Part shown: positions 23,701 through 31,529 of the stretch, piece after piece | Numbering within the stretch: position 1 is the first letter of the stretch | Layout of the letters: each line of letters starts with the position of its first letter | Position numbers and translations under genes: made by a program | Source: Cryoendolithus antarcticus | Lineage: Eukaryota > Ascomycota > Dothideomycetes > Cladosporiales > Cladosporiaceae | Direction of reading: 5' to 3' | Length of the DNA: 64,000 nt | Assembly (NCBI GenBank): GCA_002077065.1 | Contig: NAJO01000022.1 | Span: forward strand, 186,001 to 250,000 | The notes under the pieces: generated by a model | The model's input: the letters and a program-made list of their open reading frames with translations, nothing else | Told to the model about the DNA's origin: nothing | The model's database searches: none

Positions 23701-24196
23701 TAGTGAAGTCGCTCTCGCTGAGGCGAGTGAGAGGCAGCTCGATAGCGCTACCAGGGAAGCTGCGAGTGAGCCTGCCTTGACAGCCCATGACATACTCATT
23801 GAGTGGCGAAAGTTCAAACTGCTCAACAGTGATCTTGTCTTGTTGCCTGCTGATCAACACGGCAGCGTTCTGGGCGGCGATGCGCGTAGCTAGTGTATCG
23901 CCGTGGTTGATGGATTGGATCGCCTTTAGGAGCGCTTGAGCATCAACGTGGCCATCTTCGAGGCTGTTGATCCGTTCCAGATTCGAGATCGCGGTCATGG
24001 CACGCTTGACAGCATCGTGTTCTTTTGTCTTCTGCTTGGCCGACAGGAGCTTGAGGAGTGTGCCGAGCGCCTTGCGCGTGAGCTGAACGAGCACGCCGTC
24101 GCTTTGCTCGTCGCTAGACTGCGGGAGCTGTGGTGGTAAGAAGACGTGGTCGATAGCGCGTCGGAGCTGGTCGTCAGTGATGCTGGGCCGCGCCAT
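14741..24196 (-). CDS. Giant DUF3638/DUF3645-type protein with helicase/SecA-like ATPase motifs
   Basis: 3151 aa in one uninterrupted 9456-bp exon. It matches the fungal/eukaryotic giant family carrying DUF6606, DUF3638 and DUF3645, which automatic pipelines often label ubiquitinyl hydrolase. I see no convincing deubiquitinase Cys/His signature. Seen: N-terminal helical region (1-600); Cys/His-containing HNPRCEKCRIRR near residue 620; Walker A NMGEGKST at 2071-2078; Walker B-like LVDEADE near 2200; LDEAHTRGIDLPLP near 2650; QACNRMRKLDDGQS shortly after. These resemble motifs I, II, V and VI of superfamily 2 helicases, and GEGKS resembles SecA's GEGKT. The C-terminal 300 residues include a low-complexity acidic/Pro stretch (about 2785-2860). 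The ATG at 24196 starts MARPSITDDQLRRAI, typical for the family. Molecular role unknown; ATP-driven remodelling is my inference. Confidence 0.85.
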   Translation of the reverse strand: MARPSITDDQLRRAIDHVFLPPQLPQSSDEQSDGVLVQLTRKALGTLLKLLSAKQKTKEHDAVKRAMTAISNLERINSLEDGHVDAQALLKAIQSINHGDTLATRIAAQNAAVLISRQQDKITVEQFELSPLNEYVMGCQGRLTRSFPGSAIELPLTRLSESDFTSTVADTLATMCIQPAPGMQPTTTRTGSAHAEIRDTTDCAMISEFLMSFLRAYGTPTKRLAASKNTRDDVLWRDTETPWRRSPMWLLIRVTLQLVISRAEGGSRDLYKEVMIYIMADILRSVQHAASDVLYIMTMKIERRLKKLNGHMALPVAIATDVATVLGMTSDNLADRWAEVQAMDRHDPDLPSLANLDFDRDAWISLPPLDSHIASLLHRNPESKSTTFAPVSALIDVEDHRLPELPPRHSKDDAYIAANLCRYEDWIGCKLRLWLHRRSAELETCSKLHNSMMQYHAIASSSDYRGNPESMSVMILTLYEIWVAIDTVAVKRDPSLANFDPEIPITPLQNLLVPLVEQMERLRKVEGYIEVRSRAKLPAAAMFEMRSYASYACHYFDRSKPHQTLMVEINDEAETKRIQKCAEYKEIKDEYEQLDMMFNALECTEITVVVNRDDPENPVTEEVHNPRCEKCRIRRQRNALQITVHEHPLPGNEYEAKTVIFELMVPPWFSHWRDARLFLLNDVLHGKSTKVNFPHRTYVLSDDDPHLRVKFNRSGSHRIVLLSDSKPNYKTHYSSKSIANLQESEVCVGSGLRYQYFDTKRSCYVEAPVFDSAISNDCTYKLGCRALQGFVERGPLRPNGQAPNAVMASQHQCPSGMTLEEYKDLCTLPLGRHVQWTNLLLQLAMPSIDFKKLDTTLVILQVIYQTGPRGATSLRESHSCLLDEIFAIKIVQALSDAVDRVKANWESAQALRVFVAIATRVLSLARASTVHKACFLFLAEARRVALAWLDEVLEAAHTTSDSTRHLDSISRSVELALICASTYDVGEVDLTHMLQDDAAASSLMFSSIVVHNGKDYKFSGAGQQFRLLQARLKRTLARKYATLARNRRALDHAIHRSWAAYKSSTLGWRVNNAAPDWVSTSTASTTERSLQVHYNCLTGALLVDGRPIAQPPKEITENQMYRNLFGLIALEVMPSTAPGFQYSAKRPIAQHTVLLGKSSSRHSDVTVQISNLEEKWETLPARAFRGVLPSHFVDDYIHWYSIETGVIEFRLISEPWLNNPATTWVLRKERRMGLWRLTRGGCAVLPLGVSTSQQIGEILEPLAPVHTIHNILDSAGKLHIGVPTLRVNFGLNPGSSLLESKEHPHTAVDGDQTTGVFIGMRNKLVLSPTRGAFRILLIPEAATVQHSLEGEHTRVSVSTSMIIKVHAVQIDNQLGRLIDNGDMDCEIYLAQLHALTAGCLPDPLTYMTGTEAALSLLDRADVKSFTQMSQAQVDRLVAIAGLSPSRQYYPRHKALMQTVLWDSGLSFLTQHHRFRDAVASLLRLAEQAAFFFPESQPRIPNLDRANEFLVKRSAIRDAGFRISGYGAEEHISTQDLPYRSRDRHAVTPRMDNVTIITAITARDVARRHWTFSPDGHLWKELSGYGKISGLDATFNSRSLRYSTSLIEDGLKAVLEKLPSAQQWLSDAAEYKKHKASIAMWMATMAFGDDDSLQLMQTVALGCLPNASAPIKAPEAVSFNPQEGREFSRAALAQIVEDGRIIFDCPKRASKSEAHLTKGLKESTEAYRNRRKVEWKTKGDAAIAELIRTLILQWRCADFQTPDLRACRGDQYIHVASVIEKVRAKYKAWVDNQQLHAYVRQIELASEVTHKEVKLLPFPALEVQTWHAVHGYTSADDLFERPAPGMPVIRRDTKLLSLTVTSVPLCETNGKTPNEALGGVLSRLSRGVGTSRYEQVYIERLQQSADSLANHSTSRRVLTVPDVADLSAHLALCDEDVQAAYGTLRDAVKHSNSLHTAQQWPRICPVFFLRQLARDRWPSLSKQWQRCIVSYGVALTAFQQACRMVKFAQQTRDADLMSELLNSGHTNWKVSQHPETLLMEIESGILVREVQHSIAEHMRTPDSGSNAVIQLNMGEGKSTVITPMVAASQADGKQLSRVFVAKPQSKQMAQMLIAKLGGLLNRRVYYMPFSRSLQISLDAAQALNTMLRQCTKEGGVLLLQPEHILSFRLMALQCCIDGKDKIGQSIMGTLNFLDEHCRDLVDEADENFSVRFELIYTVGTQCKIDLDRERWLLIHEILDLTASVAWDVAGVLPQSIEISQGTSGGFPRIRILRPDAERLFQVKLAERVRYKGVAGLCVSRQSVKIQKAVEVYISKCELTDAEINAVEKNAFWNEATKPRLLLLRGLIARGLMTFCLGAKRWRVHYGLATRVPATRLAVPYRAKDSPTPRSEFSHPDVIIILTSLCYYYQGLEDDDMFDALSHLLASDQANIEYQLWVQDSEYLDTSFKDLQGINVKDELQCTTKLFPALRHGKSVIDFFLANVIFPSEMREFPNKLSASGWDIGKSRDRLTTGFSGTNDSRSLLPFDIAQLDLPEQNHTNAKVLAQLLRPQNAVEMILPATYELSDTEQLLVAVLRHYPPVQVILDVGAQIIEFTNQQLATQWLTLHDTSKSGAVFVNEDDELCVLDREGRVELLQTSSYSSRLDECLVFLDEAHTRGIDLPLPLHYRAAVTLGAGVTKDRLVQACNRMRKLDDGQSIVFCVSEEIEIKIIAMNGGQITDELTKPVTIEDILTWSISETHTEVCRSMPLWAVQGERFVRQRRIAEVAQRSGKPLLTKSLANKYLEAEAQTIEERYQPAASRDQPSYLSPGDDSELARITERCREFEGLQYSSSTLQEEQERELSPENEAERQPEKAPPAKAVEHSLHPDIQAFAELGTISSDSSAAVPAFGSLRGVVPAKDFNAGALDCGSRQLLVSADFAAVIKRTGKPIRTDLFHRSVQWFLSSCRDDANSVDQIVIISPYEANLLLPTMKYNSSAALHVYKPCVNSAYGMLDEYNLYTVPGSLRKSAVPRSLAVRLNLFAGQLYIRSYEDYQEICAFMGLCSVTLTQEMSQEGWKLDPDGFIASDNNGIAGGKSGPKKSPVNFMKALLSKVRRNGDGISKTPMGLLLEGKLLRPEYFKTPLESTVSSPGHEGKREDEDLDGETLVEGGD

Positions 24197-25227
24197 GGTG
24201 ACAAAAGCCCAGCTATGGCTGGCAGACAGCAGAGGTGAGTTGTTGATGTGGTCGAGGTGAAGTCATGTCGTTTGTTGTGGGTGAAATGTTGCGTGGCCGT
24301 GAGCGGGTTCCTGCGTGCCAAGGCTTGTAGGCTGGGAAGGAGCGATGCATGCCAGCGATGGCCTTGCACTTCGAACGGCAAGACCGCGAATCTTGAAAAC
24401 TACGCCCCGAGTAGTACTGCTAGTACATAAAAGCCAGAAGAGGCACCTTGATACAGCGCTCAATTATGTGGGCTGGACAAGTAGTACTGGCGTGCAATCC
24501 GACTCTTTCTACGCTTATGAAGATGGGTGACGAGTTTGAAGCTTGGAGACTCAGTGATGGCATATGCATGCTACAGACATCGTGTGACACAGTAAAGTAA
24601 ACGTCTCGAGTACCGCACAATGACAGAAAGGAACATAGTGTACAAACTGGAGACGCCGGCGCAGCCCATATTTCATTGTACTCTGCCATGTTTTCATACT
24701 ACTCATGTTCACCAGCTCGTGCACGGGAACCATCCCGCCCATCATGGCGAGCGCCAGCGCCGGCGGGTCCGTAGTGAAGAGCACTGATTCTGTTCCCGTA
24801 GTCTCGGGCACGATCTGTTTGCATAGTCATCTCTTTCGCGGAGGTCTGCAGGTAGCCGGCTATATCGCGTCCCCGGGGGAGCAGTCGATGCAGTGATCAG
24901 AATGTAGATTCGGAGTCGTTGAATACGCGTGTTTCGGGTGTGGCCAGAACAACGGGAGATGATGGTGATGTGCACGCGATGAGAAAGGGATGTAGTGTGG
25001 TCAGTTCCGGTTCACAATGGTTAGCAGCGCACGTGGGGGCTTGGCATTAAGGGGCTCTTGCGAATCACAGACCCTGCTATGGAGGTAGAGACACCAATGT
25101 TTTATGGCCACATGTTGTTTGCGAAGGAAGCGCACACAGTCCCAGACGTGCATTTCTCGATACCGTGAACGGCTTGATCCAACATGTAACACTACGCGAC
25201 CGTCTCCGTCCCTCAAGTTACCTTATT
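24197..25227. other. Intergenic upstream of the giant gene
   Basis: About 1 kb with the promoter of the 3151-residue gene. Short open frames only, none with family resemblance, no repeats. I see no other feature. Confidence 0.4.
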
Positions 25228-25893
25228 TCACCCGCTCCCCTCAACTTCGTGCCCAAGCCTCTGATACCCCTTCTGCGAGTCCCTGATCCGATCAGCATAC
25301 GTTCTACGCACACTCACAGACCCACAGTCTCCAGGTGCTCGAGACTTCACATCCGCCATCATAGGCTGCACACGTGGCGCTGTCGAAGTCTGCGAAACCC
25401 TGATCGCAGACTGTTGCAAGCTTGCCTGGCTGACGGGAGCGGCTGCCTGTCGTAGCGGCGCGACCTTGCACTGTCTACGAATGCTAGCGGCGTCATCGTG
25501 ATCCTGTGGAGGATCTGGACAGTATGGCGGCGCTTGGCAGGAGTAAGTCGATGGTCTTGTCGGTGCAGCTGGGCGTGACCGCAGTGGCAGTGTTTGCGTC
25601 TCATGCAGTCGCGAGAGATGATGTGACAACGGTCGAGGTCGGTCAGAAGACAGGCGCGCACTATGCCCGATCATTGACAATCGTCGCCAGGTCACCGACA
25701 GCCCAGCTTCGGGCGGTGTGAACGTCGCGATTCGCTCGGCTTCGTCTCGTGCGGCGTTTCGTGCTGTGCAGGTGAGTAGGATGAAGAGCGTGAGAACGAG
25801 GAAAGAAAGTACTGCGAAGGGGTCGGAGAGAGATGGATCTGGGTTGCGTGGCTGGAGATGAGGGAGGGTTGTGGGAAGGACTGCGATAGACAT
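25228..25893 (-). CDS. Possible small single-pass membrane protein (hypothetical)
   Basis: 221-aa open frame from an ATG at 25893. It has one clear hydrophobic stretch, FAVLSFLVLTLFILLTC (about residues 27-43), flanked by ARNAARDEAER, followed by a basic Pro/Ser/Arg-rich tail without motifs. It would be divergent from mps1. Against it: the tail composition resembles random reading, no homologue is recognised, and an intron could remove part of the tail. Treat it as a weak candidate. Confidence 0.3.
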   Translation of the reverse strand: MSIAVLPTTLPHLQPRNPDPSLSDPFAVLSFLVLTLFILLTCTARNAARDEAERIATFTPPEAGLSVTWRRLSMIGHSARLSSDRPRPLSHHLSRLHETQTLPLRSRPAAPTRPSTYSCQAPPYCPDPPQDHDDAASIRRQCKVAPLRQAAAPVSQASLQQSAIRVSQTSTAPRVQPMMADVKSRAPGDCGSVSVRRTYADRIRDSQKGYQRLGHEVEGSG

Positions 25894-26640
25894 GCCTCTT
25901 TGCGGTGTTGTGTAGGATACTTGCCTTTACTCGCGGTCTCTCAATGTGCATACTCAGCTCTTATAGTGCCAACAGTAACTTCAATCCATTCCTCTCGATG
26001 GACACATACATGTACTGATGCGAGACTGTCTAAGTATACTCGCCACAATCACATTGTCGATGCTGGTCTTGACTCGAGTATCAGCGCCTCAAATGGCAAG
26101 ATATCGAGCTTCGTGTCTCAGGCGTGCCACAATCGAAACAATCTGACGTCTTCACCAGAGACACTCCGGACTCGTCTCTCGCCAATAGCGCTGCAACGGC
26201 ACTGCGACGCACATAGATTAGATCAAGTCGTTCATACGGCCCACTGTAGAGCGCTGGAAGGGAAGATTTTCGGCTGTTGCCATCACAACATCCGTCAACG
26301 CCAAACTTTGAGACGCGACTCCGCGCATTGGAACCCGGCCCTGGATCATGGACCATGTAACAGTCTTCCACAGCTCATTCCCCACATCTTCGCCGGCAGA
26401 AATGTCGCATATGTGTTGACTGTGTCGGTCGCGCATCTTGGACCGGACTCAGTATACTTAGTGCGACCGAATGGCGACGACGCGCGACACATACAACCCC
26501 CGGACGACAACAGCGACAGACCGACAGCGACATCTGGACCGTCACTAACGAGATACGACAGCAGCGACATTGGAGGAGATAGCGAGGGAGAAAGAAGAGG
26601 GAATCGCAGTGAGGGTGTGAAGAGGAGGTTTAGGCGCATT
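25894..26640 (+). other. Long mps1 leader, open in the mps1 frame
   Basis: The mps1 reading frame stays open upstream of 26641 to an ATG at 25858, about 261 extra codons. The translated sequence is rich in Cys and His and lacks the low-complexity style of the following Mps1 N-terminus, so I treat it as 5' leader/promoter. An N-terminal extension or 5' exon cannot be excluded. Confidence 0.35.
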
Positions 26641-29361
26641 ATGGCAGCTGTTGCGCATGCGCCGCGCCCGTATCTAAGGCGCAATTCACCGCTTGCGACA
26701 CACCGGAAGCCGATAGGATACCCAGTAGAGATACCAGTCATCAAACATCTGGATGTCAGTGACAGCGACTCGGACGATGAGCCACCGCCATTCTCCAAGT
26801 TTACCGAGGCGCTGCTGAAGAACGGCCCTGTGCCATCTTCGCCACCACGACAGCAGCCGAGCTCGGCAGTGAAGCAGTTCGTGCGATCGGTCAGCGCGCC
26901 AAAGAATCTGGACACGCCTAGCAGAGCGCCTGCTTACAAAGTCATCCGAAAGAGCTCCCCGTCAGCCCTGGGTAGCAGCCAAGGCGTAGACCGAGGACAT
27001 ACGCCACCACGAATCGTACATATCGGATCTGGAAGACGCACCGTCAGCATTGGCGGGCCCTACCCGAAGACATTCGGCGTCAAGCGCGATCCTACGCCTC
27101 AACCAGAGATCAAGCCAGAGATTGTGACTCCAGCACCAGCACCTCGAGCTATCAGAGTCACTCGAATACGAACAGGAAGTAATGCATCACAAGACGCTCA
27201 GATTCAGTCAAGCTTCTCGGCCAGTAGGCCTGGCTCGAGAGATGGACATCAAACTTCATCTGACGAGCAAAGACCATTGCAGCTAGCAAGTGCGCTTAGC
27301 CGACATACATCACTCCATCATGCGCCAGAGACAGCATCACGCTACGCGCCATCTACAGTCAGCAGATCACGCAATGCATCAGCTGAAGTAGCACCACCAC
27401 CTGGATCAATACGAATCAAGCGTGCGCCTATGACTGGCACGTTTCTCAAAAGTGGTCCGGTGAGACGCGGCTTTCGAAGACGAGACAGCGAGGAGAACAT
27501 CTCACCTGCAGACGACTACCAGAGTGGGTCTGCTTCGGCAAATACTCACTTCACTCCGTCACAGGCGAGTGTGTATCCAGATGGAGCTCGAAGTCGAAGC
27601 GGCAGCGTCAACACTCGCGCAACCTCAGTGGAGCCGATCTCGGTGCATGACTATGCGCTCGATAAGAATGCACCATACGAAGCGCGACCATCATCGAGAC
27701 AAGCGGCTTCGCAGCTTTCTCGGAGTCAGATCAGTCAGAACTCGCGCCCGCCCTCAAGACAAGCCAGTCATGAGTTTTCACGCAGTCGACAACCCAGCGC
27801 AGAACGTGCACTTCCCTTACGACAGCCCAGCGCTCAACCAGCAGACTCACTGGGATCGTCAGACCGAGCGCGACGACCAAGCAATGATCACCCACCTCCA
27901 GCAAGGCCTGCACTGGAGCAGAGACAGCCACAACGAGTGCCCAGCCTTCAACAACAACAACATCGATATTTACCGCCAATATCACATGCAGCAGATGGTC
28001 AAGAAAATGTGCCACCACCCACCTTCCGCCGCAACAAGGACCAAGACTTCAAAGCATTCGGCCGTCCTGCCCTCTCAGTCATGTCCGACGACGAGAAACC
28101 CAAGATCCGCCCCGTCGAAGAAACCCCAGTACCTGTTCCAGCAGCTCAACAAGAACGCCGTGCCCTCGGCGCAATCAGCGGCAACACGCCACATCGAGCA
28201 GCACCTGCTCCGCCACCCAAGATGAGCGTCTTGGAAACCGCCACCGCAACAGGCGGCGCAGGCACGACAAAATCCCGGCGAAAACGATCTCACGTCGTCC
28301 TCAAGGGTAAGATCTTCACGCAAATGTCCCGGCTAGGCAAAGGAGGCAGCAGCGACGTGTACTGCGTGATGGCGGAGAACTTCAAGACTTTCGCGCTGAA
28401 GAAGGTCAAGCTAGACGACCTCGACGAGAACACAGTCACGGGCTACAAAGGCGAGATAGACCTCCTCAAATCGCTTTCAGAAGTCGAGCGTGTGGTGCGG
28501 CTGATAGACTGGGAACTCAATGACTCCAAGCAAGAGCTGCTGGTACTGATGGAGAAAGGCGACACGGACTTCAACCGCGTGCTGACGATGAAGATCGCGA
28601 CTCCGGAAGCGAAGCTAGACTCGGTGTTCATCCGCTACCACTGGCGCGAAATGCTCGAATGCGTCGCCGCGGTGCACGAACACGATATAGTGCATTCCGA
28701 CCTCAAACCCGCCAACTTCCTGCTCGTGCAGGGCCGGCTGAAGCTGATAGACTTCGGCATCGCGAATGCCATCGATACCGACAACACAGTCAATGTCCAC
28801 CGGGAATCCAACGTCGGCACTCCGAATTACATGTCGCCCGAAAGCATCACGGATACCAACACGGGCTCCGCCGTCGGCTCTCGAGACGCCCAAGGAAGGA
28901 TCGTGAAGAAGGATATGGTCATCGGTAAAGCGAGCGATGTGTGGAGTCTGGGATGCATTCTGTATCAGATGACTTATGGCCGGCCGCCCTTCGCGCATAT
29001 ACCTAACCAGATCGCACGTATCATGGCGATCACGAATCCCAAGGTCGCCATCGAGTTTCCGGACACGGGCATTGGTGGCGCTGCGGTTCCGGCTTCTCTC
29101 AAAGGCACCCTGAGAAGATGTCTTCAACGCGATCCGAACCTCCGGCCCACGGCGCAGAATTTGCTGAGTGACAACGACGCGTTCCTGAATCCTGAGGCTG
29201 GCGGCGCGGTGGTCATGACCGAAGACTTGCTTCTCCAGATCATCGGGAAAGTTGTCGAGCGCTGTAAGGCTACTGAAAAGGGCTTCCCGACTGAAGAGGA
29301 GTGGCGGACATACCCGAGGAGTTTCATAGGGAAGATCCGAGAGATGGTGGAGAAGGGATAG
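26641..29361 (+). CDS. mps1: Spindle assembly checkpoint kinase Mps1/TTK (Mph1)
   Basis: 906 aa from the ATG at 26641 (MAAVAHAPRPYL; A at -3). Family knowledge: a dual-specificity kinase at kinetochores that phosphorylates the Spc105/KNL1 MELT repeats to start the spindle checkpoint. Seen: a disordered Ser/Arg/Pro/Gln-rich N-terminal half (1-555), then the kinase domain with glycine loop GKGGSSDVY (566-574), catalytic K587 in FALKKVKL, HSDLKPANFLL (685-695, D687), DFG at D704, and activation-segment GTPNYMSPES. The HSDLKPANFLLV/GTPNYMSPE combination is diagnostic of Mps1. The C-terminal tail ends with SFIGKIREMVEKG. A longer open frame precedes the chosen start and is discussed separately. 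An alternative start would not affect the kinase call. Confidence 0.92.
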   Translation: MAAVAHAPRPYLRRNSPLATHRKPIGYPVEIPVIKHLDVSDSDSDDEPPPFSKFTEALLKNGPVPSSPPRQQPSSAVKQFVRSVSAPKNLDTPSRAPAYKVIRKSSPSALGSSQGVDRGHTPPRIVHIGSGRRTVSIGGPYPKTFGVKRDPTPQPEIKPEIVTPAPAPRAIRVTRIRTGSNASQDAQIQSSFSASRPGSRDGHQTSSDEQRPLQLASALSRHTSLHHAPETASRYAPSTVSRSRNASAEVAPPPGSIRIKRAPMTGTFLKSGPVRRGFRRRDSEENISPADDYQSGSASANTHFTPSQASVYPDGARSRSGSVNTRATSVEPISVHDYALDKNAPYEARPSSRQAASQLSRSQISQNSRPPSRQASHEFSRSRQPSAERALPLRQPSAQPADSLGSSDRARRPSNDHPPPARPALEQRQPQRVPSLQQQQHRYLPPISHAADGQENVPPPTFRRNKDQDFKAFGRPALSVMSDDEKPKIRPVEETPVPVPAAQQERRALGAISGNTPHRAAPAPPPKMSVLETATATGGAGTTKSRRKRSHVVLKGKIFTQMSRLGKGGSSDVYCVMAENFKTFALKKVKLDDLDENTVTGYKGEIDLLKSLSEVERVVRLIDWELNDSKQELLVLMEKGDTDFNRVLTMKIATPEAKLDSVFIRYHWREMLECVAAVHEHDIVHSDLKPANFLLVQGRLKLIDFGIANAIDTDNTVNVHRESNVGTPNYMSPESITDTNTGSAVGSRDAQGRIVKKDMVIGKASDVWSLGCILYQMTYGRPPFAHIPNQIARIMAITNPKVAIEFPDTGIGGAAVPASLKGTLRRCLQRDPNLRPTAQNLLSDNDAFLNPEAGGAVVMTEDLLLQIIGKVVERCKATEKGFPTEEEWRTYPRSFIGKIREMVEKG

Positions 29362-29782
29362 GAACCTGCATTTCTTATTGAATACCTTCAGCGATGGAAG
29401 CATTGTCCTTGTGATCGGGTTTGCGCGAGCCATTTGGCTGCGCAAAAGGGAAGGCGGGCGTAGGATTTGGATCAGCGAGTGTCTGGTAGGACCGGCTGTT
29501 GGATAACGACTTGAGTGTGAAGGGGAGGAAGAGAGAGTATACTTTCGTAGATGCAGTCATCATCTGCAACCGATCATTCACTACATAAGTGATGTGCCAA
29601 CTTCTTAGTCGCTCTCCTATTCCCATCAAGTCTTACATGGCGTCGTTAGTGGTCAGTTTGAAGAGAATGGAACATACATGTCCATGTGTAGTATGGCAAC
29701 GCCAAGCCACCCCTCCACCACGACTCACCCCACTAACTACCAGACCACATCTTGAACCAACAACATCTCACACACTACAAGT
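29362..29782. other. Intergenic, mps1 3' region and tma22 promoter
   Basis: 421 bp between two same-strand genes. Only short unrelated frames; nothing specific seen. Confidence 0.4.
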
Positions 29783-30432
29783 ATGGCAGACACAGCCACT
29801 ACTCCCGCCGGCGATGTCCGCCCAGCAAAGAACGTAATCTACTGCGGCGTCTGCACGCTCCCACCAGAAGTAGGTACGAAGCCCTCTTCACCTCACTCCC
29901 TTCCCCGACTTCCCCTCTAACACCTCGCACTCAGTACTGTGAATTCGGCGGCACCACGAAGAAATGCGAAGAATGGCTCGAATCCCACCATCCAGACCTG
30001 CACGATGAAATCTACTCCCCCGACGCCGCCGCTGCTGCACTGTCAACATTATCCGTAGACGCCCAAAAGCGCGCCGAGAAAGACGCCCAAAAGAAAGCCG
30101 CGAAAGCCGTGGCACAAGAAGCCCGCGAATCCGAAAGACGCGCCACCTCCCGCATAACGATCAAACGCGTCGAGCGCAACAAACGCAAATACGTGACCGA
30201 AATCTCCGGCCTCGAGCACTTCGGCATAGACCTCAAGAAAACTGCAAAGGAGTTTGGGAAGAAATTCGCGACTGGGAGTTCAGTGACGAAGACTGCGAGT
30301 GGCGGGGAGGAGGTGACGGTGCAGGGCGATGTGAGTGAGGATGTTGTGGAGTGGTTACAGGAGAATCATGGCGAGGTGCCGGAGGAGAATGTGGAGTGTG
30401 TTGAGGATAAGAAGAAGAAGGGTGGGGCGTGA
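29783..30432 (+). CDS. tma22: Translation machinery-associated protein 22 (DENR homologue)
   Basis: Two exons, 29783-29869 and 29935-30432, 194 aa. The intron is 65 nt (GTAGGT..CTCAG), phase 0, and joins CGVCTLPPE to YCEFGGTTKKCEEW, restoring the conserved Cys cluster (C-x2-C ... C ... C). Family knowledge: Tma22/DENR pairs with Tma20/MCT-1 to recycle 40S subunits and support reinitiation. Seen: N-terminal zinc-binding-like Cys block (about 20-40), a Lys/Arg/Glu helical linker about 70-100, and the C-terminal SUI1 domain with SRITIKRVERNKRKYVTEISGLE and VQGDVSEDVVEWL. It ends in a Lys-rich KKKKGGA tail. The ATG at 29783 gives MADTATTPAG, the expected length. Confidence 0.93.
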
Positions 30433-31140
30433 GGAGGGACTGCGTGAGGAGAGTCTACGTGCCTGGGATGGGATGGGATTTGGGGATACGAACGTGGCGC
30501 GGGAGACTGCGAGAAGGGTCGTTGAAGGACATGCTGTCACGTGGCTGAAGAAAAGCCGTTTCATGTTGACTCGAGTCGAAGGACTGAGCGTGGACAGGCG
30601 GCGCGAGCCTGAAGCATACGATTGCTGGCTTGAGGTACTCTAGCGCTGTACGAGCGGTGAGACGACCACTCTCGGCCTCGTCCGAACTGCGTCCTCCGGA
30701 CCGTTACCGAGTCTGCCCCCAATAGCACATTCTCATGCTCTCGATGTCCTGAAGGCTGTTCTCGCGTGAAGTAGTCCGACATCCCCCAATCCCGATGCAC
30801 GGAGGCTAGATCCGTCGACTCAACCATGTGAGTGAGCACCATGCTGCCAGGCGACCACGGCGCTTGATCTGCACCTGGCTTTGATGATATCCTTCGCCTT
30901 CTCTCCGCCCAAAATCGGCTCTACAACTCGTGCCTGATATTTTTTCCGACGCCAGGCGTTATCGCTTGGGCCCGGAGAGCCGCACCATAGCAGGCTCCCG
31001 GTAGCGACCCTCAGAGGACGACAGCAATCATTCGATCATCAACATCATCAAGTCATGCGTGCAAGTTCATCTCTTGCAAGTGCGTCTCCATTCGACTTCG
31101 GCGCAAGCGATGTCCCATCGTGGCGGGTCACACGACTGCC
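30433..31140. other. Intergenic, convergent 3' ends of tma22 and cgr1
   Basis: 708 bp between two converging genes, unusually long for a terminator region here. No gene or RNA motif recognised. Confidence 0.4.
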
Positions 31141-31529
31141 TCAAGATTTGAGGAGCTTGTTCCTCTTCTCCCGCCTCTTCAGCCGTTCCACGCGCTTCTT
31201 GTGCATCTTCTCCTCCATCTTGGCGAAGCGCTCTTTCTCCTCTTCTGCGGCACGCTTGTCCTTGATCGCTTGAACTTTTCGCTGTGTGAACGTCAGTATG
31301 ACATTCCATACCAGCGAACAAGTCTACAACATGCCTGTCGCTCCGCTTCCTTGACCTCCTTCATCTCCGTCTCCGTCTTCGACACCTCGGCTTCATGAGC
31401 GGTGCGCTTTTTCCGGATGTCGTAGCTGGTGAGTCCTGAGGTCGGGCGGAAGGCTTTGCGCGTGCCGTGCCATTGTTTGCCGTTGACTCGTTGGCCGTGA
31501 ACCGGTGCTTGGGCTGTGGTGCTGGCCAT
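31141..31529 (-). CDS. cgr1: rRNA-processing protein Cgr1
   Basis: Two exons on the minus strand, 31335-31529 and 31141-31281, 111 aa. Family knowledge: Cgr1 is a small nucleolar protein needed for 60S pre-rRNA processing. Seen: the conserved [15 protein letters not shown] block, a highly charged coiled coil, and the diagnostic tail [20 protein letters not shown]. The frame requires exon 1 to end at AERQ and exon 2 to begin [10 protein letters not shown]. The only donor fitting this is GCATGT, so the 53-nt intron is a GC-AG intron, with a perfect CTGAC branch site and a CACAG acceptor. No GT donor keeps the frame. The gene is divergent from the ornithine carrier, with a telomere-repeat-like box about 80 bp upstream of its ATG. 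Confidence 0.92.
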
